DNA of 64,000 bases from Orychophragmus violaceus (lineage: Eukaryota > Streptophyta > Magnoliopsida > Brassicales > Brassicaceae): positions 75,945,581 to 76,009,580 of the forward strand of contig CM058240.1 in NCBI GenBank assembly GCA_030180135.1. The letters are read 5' to 3'. This document shows, one piece after another, positions 59,105 to 64,000 of the stretch (position 1 is the stretch's first letter; every line of letters starts with the position of its first letter). Under the pieces are notes generated by a model that was not told the origin of the DNA, searched no databases, and worked only from the letters and a program-made list of their open reading frames with translations. Position numbers and translations under genes: made by a program.

Positions 59105-60613
59105 TATGAAAGCGATGATTTTATCGAGTCAAAATAGTTTAAGTAGGAAACGATGATTTTTTTTGAGAAGTTTTAATAGCACTTGCAGGAACTTAAGTAA
59201 CCATTGGGACTAGTTTGCTGATGATCTCTGACTATTAGAAAACTCAGACACGGATCAGCCTACTAAGGACACCCATATCGCTTCAGGTATCAGAGGATCC
59301 TTTTACTGACTTCAAATCTAATACTGACTTTAAATTTCTCACCTAAGGGCTTGGTATACCTTGAGTCAGATTCCTTTGTTATTTCTGACATAGCCTATTA
59401 ACCTGTCCTATTTGGTTCCCTTCTCCCCTTCCATAAAGTAAAAAAAAAAAAAAAGAGAAAAAGAGAAATAAACTGAGGATGAATTAGTAACTCCGAAGTG
59501 GTCACGGGAGTGATAGCTACCACTATTACCTCCTGTGCGATCCATGGAATGTGTCCAAAGTACACCCCAAAACGGGAAGAACACTGATAAAAAAATAAAA
59601 TGATACCCAGTGGGGAAAAATCAGTTGTTAAGGAAGGGAAAAGAGAAGAAAGGGACCAGAGAAAGATAATATGGTGGTCTAGAATTGACAAGGTAAGAGT
59701 TCATGTGCCCTTTGATCGATACTCCTTAGGTGAGACCGCACTTAAATACTTGCAGAAGTCAGTAGGGAGAATTTGAATGCGTGAATGTGATTGTGGAGTT
59801 TACTTAGGACAGTTGCTAAGTGTGGGGGAAGTATATGTTGGTCTTGATGTATGCAGGTGAAATCTTTCATGTGGATTACTAAGGGGAATCTGAGTGTTAT
59901 TGCTTCAACGATGAAAAGAGTTTCTAAAGATTTTTCAAACCTCTTCACCATTCTAGTTCTTTGTTTTGCTTGGGGACAAGCAAAGGCTAAGTGTGGGGGA
60001 GTTGATATATCATGGTTTTTACTAGTTTTAGACCATGATATAAGTATGTTTTAGAGTCTATTTGTGTCTTTTTAGAGTCTTTTACATGTTTTATTAGGAT
60101 TACGCACGTTTGGAGCTAATGTGGCGATTATGGAGCCATTTGGAGCATTTTGGAGTTTTGACCCGAGAGAAGAAGTCACTGGCCATTATTTGACATATGC
60201 ATCGATCGACACATTGTTAGCAACGATCGATGCAACTTCGATTCAGACGCTCGGCCAGATTAATGAAGATATTGGATATTGCAGAATTGCCCCAGAAGAT
60301 TCCAGTATTTACAAAGAAGCCCCAATTCGCGTTTTAGCATATAATTAGGTTTTACAGCCACTTGTTAGGATAAGTTTTATTCTAAGCTTTCATACTTTAG
60401 AGCAGAGAGTTTTAGGGGCTCGTTTTGTTCTCGAAAGAGACTTGATTTCGAACCCCTGTTCTTATTCCCTTGATTATTTTATGATATCTACTTTGATTAT
60501 GTTTTCTGTTATGATTGCTATGTCTGAGTAGATCTCTTGTTAGGTTAGGGATTCTCATTAAGGATTTCATGACTTGCTAGATTTAATTAATTCAGTTAAG
60601 GATTCATAACTTA
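59105..60613 (+). mobile_element. Athila-like 3' fragment (element 3b), plus orientation
   Basis: 59105-60002 matches the 3' internal region of element 1 (35330-36177). It contains the hairpin TTTGCTTG-GGGA-CAAGCAAA (59965-59984) and purine tract, then LTR sequence from 60003 (TGATATATCATGG) with palindrome cores 60203/60224 (GCATCGATCGACAC and GCAACGATCGATGC). The LTR breaks off at 60613 inside the ORF1-like gene. It is head-to-head with 58259-59104, overlapping it in LTR content, so two different copies were joined. Confidence 0.75.
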
Positions 60614-61787
60614 TTGCTTCAGGAGGCTGGAATCTCAGGGCATCCAGTGTATCAATCTGTGTAAGTCCAGGAGCAGGAAGATCCACACCACACTTCCCAA
60701 TACTCTGATCATAATAAACCCAGATGCGTCCCTCCTTGAGCCAGGTGGCGCTCTGCAGGTGGCTGAAATCAAGGAACTCCTTGGCTGTGTTACACTCTGT
60801 GCCCTCTAAGGGAATCCCGCAGTGAATGAAGATGGGAGTAAGCAGGCTCCCCACTGTCTCAGTAAGAACACCATCAAATGGCTTCGTCTGTAGGTCGCAT
60901 AAGTGCTGAGTAAAAACAGCTCCCAAGTTGAGTCCCTTAGTGGGATCTCTCACACCAGAATCCTCAAACTGGTCTCTCAGCCCGATGAACAACATCTCCA
61001 CCTCAAACTTGCGCATCTTGTTGGCTTTATACTTACACAACAAACTCCAACACAAGATACGCAAGACATATCTCAGAACAGGATGCCTAACCTGCTTCAC
61101 TGGTGTAGTCCTCGAGTTGTATCGACCACTGCCAATACACTCCCAGAATAACCGAGCCTCCTCTGGATCCCACTCAAGACTCATGCCAATGCGCCTCGGC
61201 TCGGTGCTGAAACCATAGATCCTGCAGATATCGAGTAAAGGAATCTGATACCTGACTCCTAAGCTCATGAAGGTAAAAATACCTCCTGTAGCACTCCTGC
61301 TGTCTGGATCAGGGTAAACCACTCTGCAAGTGGCTAGCAGCTGTCTGACTAACTCTGGGTACAAATCACAAGGCATCATAGGCATTGTCCCTAGACCAAT
61401 GTCCTTGCACACTGTAAGAACCTGCTCATCTATCCCCAGACTCTTACAGGTAGAGTAGTCTGCAAACTTGGCTGGCTTAATCGTCATTCCACACCAACCG
61501 TTGTACAGTAACGTGTCAAAATCATCCCACTGGTTAAGCAGTGGTCTCTCTGTAAACTCAGCAGTCTTGAGGAACTCAGCAATGTTACGTGGCCACTCTC
61601 CGGCTGACGGGATCTCTAACTGATCTGCTCTGGGCCAAGGCAGTGCTACTGCCGGACCAACTCTCACATAAGGCTCAGGTTGTTGTGATTCTCTATGGAA
61701 CCACTCTGGTGGTGGAATGTACTGACGTGTGGCGGTTGCTGTCGTGGCTCTGCGCTTGCGGGGTTGTCTGCGAGTTGCCATCTGCAT
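60567..61787 (-). CDS. ATHILA ORF1-family protein, C-terminus replaced by LTR sequence
   Basis: 406 codons from the Met at 61787. The basic N-terminus (RRQPRKRRATTATATRQ) is followed by a globular part: DDFDTLLYNGWCGMTIKPAK, GLGTMPMMPCDLYPELVRQL, then YQIPLLDICRIYGFSTEP and TVGSLLTPIFIHCGIPLEG. This resembles the Arabidopsis retrotransposon ORF1 (ATHILA) family, whose function is not established. After FQPPEA the frame enters inverted LTR sequence (junction near 60613) and stops at 60567, so the natural C-terminus is lost. Upstream 930 bases hold palindromes and then the gag-like gene 62716-63954 on the same strand, which suggests one element. Elements 1 and 2 lack this ORF. Confidence 0.75.
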   Translation of the reverse strand: MQMATRRQPRKRRATTATATRQYIPPPEWFHRESQQPEPYVRVGPAVALPWPRADQLEIPSAGEWPRNIAEFLKTAEFTERPLLNQWDDFDTLLYNGWCGMTIKPAKFADYSTCKSLGIDEQVLTVCKDIGLGTMPMMPCDLYPELVRQLLATCRVVYPDPDSRSATGGIFTFMSLGVRYQIPLLDICRIYGFSTEPRRIGMSLEWDPEEARLFWECIGSGRYNSRTTPVKQVRHPVLRYVLRILCWSLLCKYKANKMRKFEVEMLFIGLRDQFEDSGVRDPTKGLNLGAVFTQHLCDLQTKPFDGVLTETVGSLLTPIFIHCGIPLEGTECNTAKEFLDFSHLQSATWLKEGRIWVYYDQSIGKCGVDLPAPGLTQIDTLDALRFQPPEAISYESLTELIKSSKS

Positions 61788-61841
61788 TCAAGAAAAATTT
61801 AAACAATATAAGTCTCGGCAATCTCTCTGTGAAATCGCGAA

Positions 61842-62545
61842 GCAACGACCGTTGCACTAAGGCATCGATCGTTGCAAGGCGATTCCACATCGTCGAACAA
61901 AACCCAAAAATCGTAAAGCAACGACCGTTGCACAAATGCAACGACCGTTGCAAGGCGATTTCAGAACCGACAACAAATCTTCAAAATCGTTTCTAAATTC
62001 GTTCCACATTATCACTAATAGCCTAAAATCATCACCAATCATCCTAAATGTAGTCAAATTCAGCATGCAATCATCAATTTCAACCCAAAGATTCTCAAAT
62101 TCTAAACCCTAAAAATGAATCCGAAAATCACAAAATCGAGACACATTACCTTGGATTCGTGATAGATGGGTTATAGGAATGGATTAAGAGTGTACAAACG
62201 AGAGAATAGCACTTGGAATCGAAGAAAATGACGAAGAAATGAGAGATTTAGGCGAATGAGGGTTTCGGTTCGTACGGACGGCGAAAATAGGGAAGAAAAG
62301 AGAAGAGAAGGGTTTAAGGCACTTACCTCGGTAGTGGGTGCAACGACCGTTGCTTATGAGCAACGACCATTGCTGGTCGAATCGAAATCGAATTCCGGTT
62401 TAGCGTGCGTACCTTGATTTTGCAATTTAACCAATTGCAACGACCGTTGCACAGGACCGCAACGATCGTCACAATGCGATCACCCCTCTTCGTCAAAATC
62501 ACCCTGCAATGACCGTTACAATGAAGCAACGATCGTTGCACATCT
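61842..62545 (-). repeat. Palindrome array of the GCAACGACCGTTGC type
   Basis: Eight sites form four pairs with cores 61846/61866, 61922/61942, 62344/62364 and 62510/62530 (20 bp) plus 62441/62463 (22 bp), ten sites in five pairs in total. Typical form GCAACGACCGTTGC, with variants GCATCGATCGTTGC and GCAACGATCGTTGC. The array lies between gag and ORF1, the place where elements 1 and 2 carry TGTCGATCGACA-type pairs. Confidence 0.82.
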
Positions 62546-62649
62546 CCAGACTCGAGTTTTGTATCTGAAACTTAAGCAAAAACAAATCAAAAACGTAAAT
62601 TCCTAAGAAAAACACCAAAAATAAAAAAAGAAAAACACTAAAACCTAAC

Positions 62650-62667
62650 AGTGGGTTGCCTCCCACT
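62650..62667 (-). other. Conserved hairpin after the gag stop (element 4)
   Basis: AGTGGG-AGGCAA-CCCACT on the minus strand, 48 bases past the stop codon at 62716-62718, as in elements 1 and 2. Confidence 0.6.
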
Positions 62668-62715
62668 CAGCGCTTGTTTTAAGTCATTAGCTTGACTTAT
62701 TGGAAGGGATCAGAC

Positions 62716-63954
62716 TCATGGGGGTTTCAACAGAGACTTGGAGTGTCTCTGTGAATGTCTTTTTATCCACGGTGGTGTGTAAGCAGTATCAGCATGAGAT
62801 CGTCCAAGGAACATAAGAAGGGATTCAGGGTGGGAGCGAAGCTTGGGTGGGTAGCTGCGTTTTCCTGCATTCAAAGTAATGTGGTTAGGAGGTTTAAAAT
62901 TAGATGACTTATGCCTTACCTTTGGTGGAGGTCTAATTTTCAGAGTTTTCTGCTTATGAGCAGTTGTAGGCTCTGAAGATGTTAGATTAGATTCCTGATG
63001 AACCACCATCTTCTTATCTCTGCTATCAGACACTGTAGTTCCACCAATCTGAACTTCATCTTTCACATGACCATCAGTGGAGATCATCTTCTTTGCATAT
63101 CCCAACTTATTTTGATGAACTCGTGAAGCTTCAGCTGGCGGAGTTTCATTCATCTTCTTATCTACCACTACCATGCACTCGACTACATCCTGCTCATGCT
63201 TAGACTTTTTAGGAATTATTGGGAACGGTATAGGAGGTTTGTAGACTCGTTCCTTAACAACTCCACGAGAAACAAGTGAGGCTGATTCTTCTCGGTATGC
63301 AACGATCGATGCTCGTGGTGCAACGATCGATGCAAGTAATTCATCTCGAGTTCCAGCTTCAGTCTCGGGTTTTTCAGCTTTCCTTATTAATTCAGTAGTC
63401 TCAAACTCTGATTTCTCATCTTGGCTTGGTCCATTATCAATCTGAATTGTCGAAGTCAAAAGATCAATGTCAATCTCAATTGAGTCTGGTCCGTTGAAAC
63501 TCTCAAACTCAGGGATTTCAATCTCAGATTCTTCTCTGTGTTCCACGATCTTCATAGCCTTAACTTCAAGATATGATTCCTGATCTAGCTTGTGTTCACC
63601 CTGAACTGAGATGACGTTGACACGAGCATTCTGAGCATTCTTCCTTTTGACAGAACTTGAAATCTGACTCACTTGTGTGTCCAGCATCTTTATATGAGTG
63701 TTCAAGGACTCAAACTTCCCATTGAAATCAGTGTAAAAGGCATCAAGCTTTGAATTGGAGGACACAGCGAACTGTTGTTGTTGCTCAAGACACTGCTCTA
63801 TCATGGCTTCCACTCTGCTCTTATGTATAGGCACAGGAGATGTTTGGTGAGATGAACAACCGTAATCTCTAGATCTCGGAGCATAACTAGAACCTTGTCT
63901 CTGCTGATTTCCATACGTCTGTCCATGATAATCAGCTTTAGCTATATAATTCAC
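62716..63954 (-). CDS. Athila-like Gag protein, element 4 (no protease)
   Basis: 412 codons from the Met at 63954; the frame may extend beyond the window. Order: Tyr/Gln/Ser-rich stretch, RVEAMIEQCLEQQQQF, KLDAFYTDFNGKFESLNTHI, a long acidic region, ASIVAPRASIVAYREE from a palindrome pair (cores 63303/63324, GCAACGATCGATGC), RVYKPPIPFPIIPKKSK, and the tail NAGKRSYPPKLRS..SLLKPP. It matches element 2 at both ends but lacks the retropepsin block, having instead an unrelated segment with QIGGTTVSDSRDKK. No frameshift or stop. Probably the Gag of the element that also carried ORF1 at 60567-61787. Confidence 0.75.
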   Translation of the reverse strand: MNYIAKADYHGQTYGNQQRQGSSYAPRSRDYGCSSHQTSPVPIHKSRVEAMIEQCLEQQQQFAVSSNSKLDAFYTDFNGKFESLNTHIKMLDTQVSQISSSVKRKNAQNARVNVISVQGEHKLDQESYLEVKAMKIVEHREESEIEIPEFESFNGPDSIEIDIDLLTSTIQIDNGPSQDEKSEFETTELIRKAEKPETEAGTRDELLASIVAPRASIVAYREESASLVSRGVVKERVYKPPIPFPIIPKKSKHEQDVVECMVVVDKKMNETPPAEASRVHQNKLGYAKKMISTDGHVKDEVQIGGTTVSDSRDKKMVVHQESNLTSSEPTTAHKQKTLKIRPPPKVRHKSSNFKPPNHITLNAGKRSYPPKLRSHPESLLMFLGRSHADTAYTPPWIKRHSQRHSKSLLKPP

Positions 63955-64000
63955 TCCTGCAAACCCTTCAGTTTCTCCATCAGCTTGGAATTGTTTCTTC

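Noticed and set aside
20315..63330. Regularly spaced palindromic repeats resembling a CRISPR array
   Set aside because: The host is a plant, repeats are only 12-14 bp, they come mostly in pairs, and they lie inside retrotransposon LTRs and genes with no cas genes.

Overview
This is plant nuclear DNA, most likely pericentromeric or heterochromatin-edge sequence from a Brassicaceae species. The evidence is an 11-exon cyclic-nucleotide-gated channel gene of the CNGC19/20 type, REM-type B3 and RPA70-like gene relics, tRNA-derived SINEs, and a thick nest of Copia, Athila-, Tat-, CRM- and Tekay-like LTR retrotransposons. I cannot name the species.

Layout. 1-2433: 3' end of a Tat-type Gypsy element with a long antisense ORF that runs off the left edge. 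3994-7008: the CNGC gene on the minus strand, the only convincing host gene, with a disrupted C-terminus. 8131-14750: three decayed gene copies (RPA70-like, B3/REM, RPA70-like). 14751-19790: AT-rich spacer with two SINEs. 19790-40370: an old minus-strand Tat element split by a full-length Copia element (20050-27349, target duplication CATTT) and by an Athila-like element (28644-37355, CCCTT). The Athila 5' LTR was itself hit by a CRM-like composite (29589-33050, CCTGT). 40371-57668: remnant and 3' LTR of a Tekay-like element, hit by a hAT-type MITE (43655-43848, ATTGTGAG) and by a second, minus-strand Athila-like element (43931-56831, CACAA). That element's gag-protease ORF is interrupted by a CRM-type element (47742-54970, CTTAG). 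57669-64000: start of another minus-strand Gypsy element and rearranged Athila fragments, including an ATHILA ORF1-like gene and a gag-like gene.

Main discovery candidate. The Copia element and the Athila-like elements are unrelated, yet both carry many copies of a short palindrome built on the core CGATCG (TGTCGATCGACA, GCATCGATCGATGC and mixed forms). The copies come in pairs whose cores lie 19-26 bp apart and most often exactly 21 bp, which is two DNA helical turns or seven codons. They occur in LTRs, leaders, 3' non-coding regions and inside gag. In another Athila relative at 61.8-63.3 kb the equivalent positions carry a different palindrome (GCAACGACCGTTGC) with the same pairing. The sites are gained, lost and inverted between the two LTRs of single elements. 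I see no such pairs in the CRM, Tekay or Tat parts or in the genic region. This looks like a shared dimer-binding or recombination/silencing signal used by distinct retrotransposon families.

Other points are a conserved hairpin beside the polypurine tract with a compensatory base change, a second hairpin at constant distance after the gag stop codon, an Athila-like family coding only for Gag and protease, and a CRM insertion whose two LTRs point in opposite directions.
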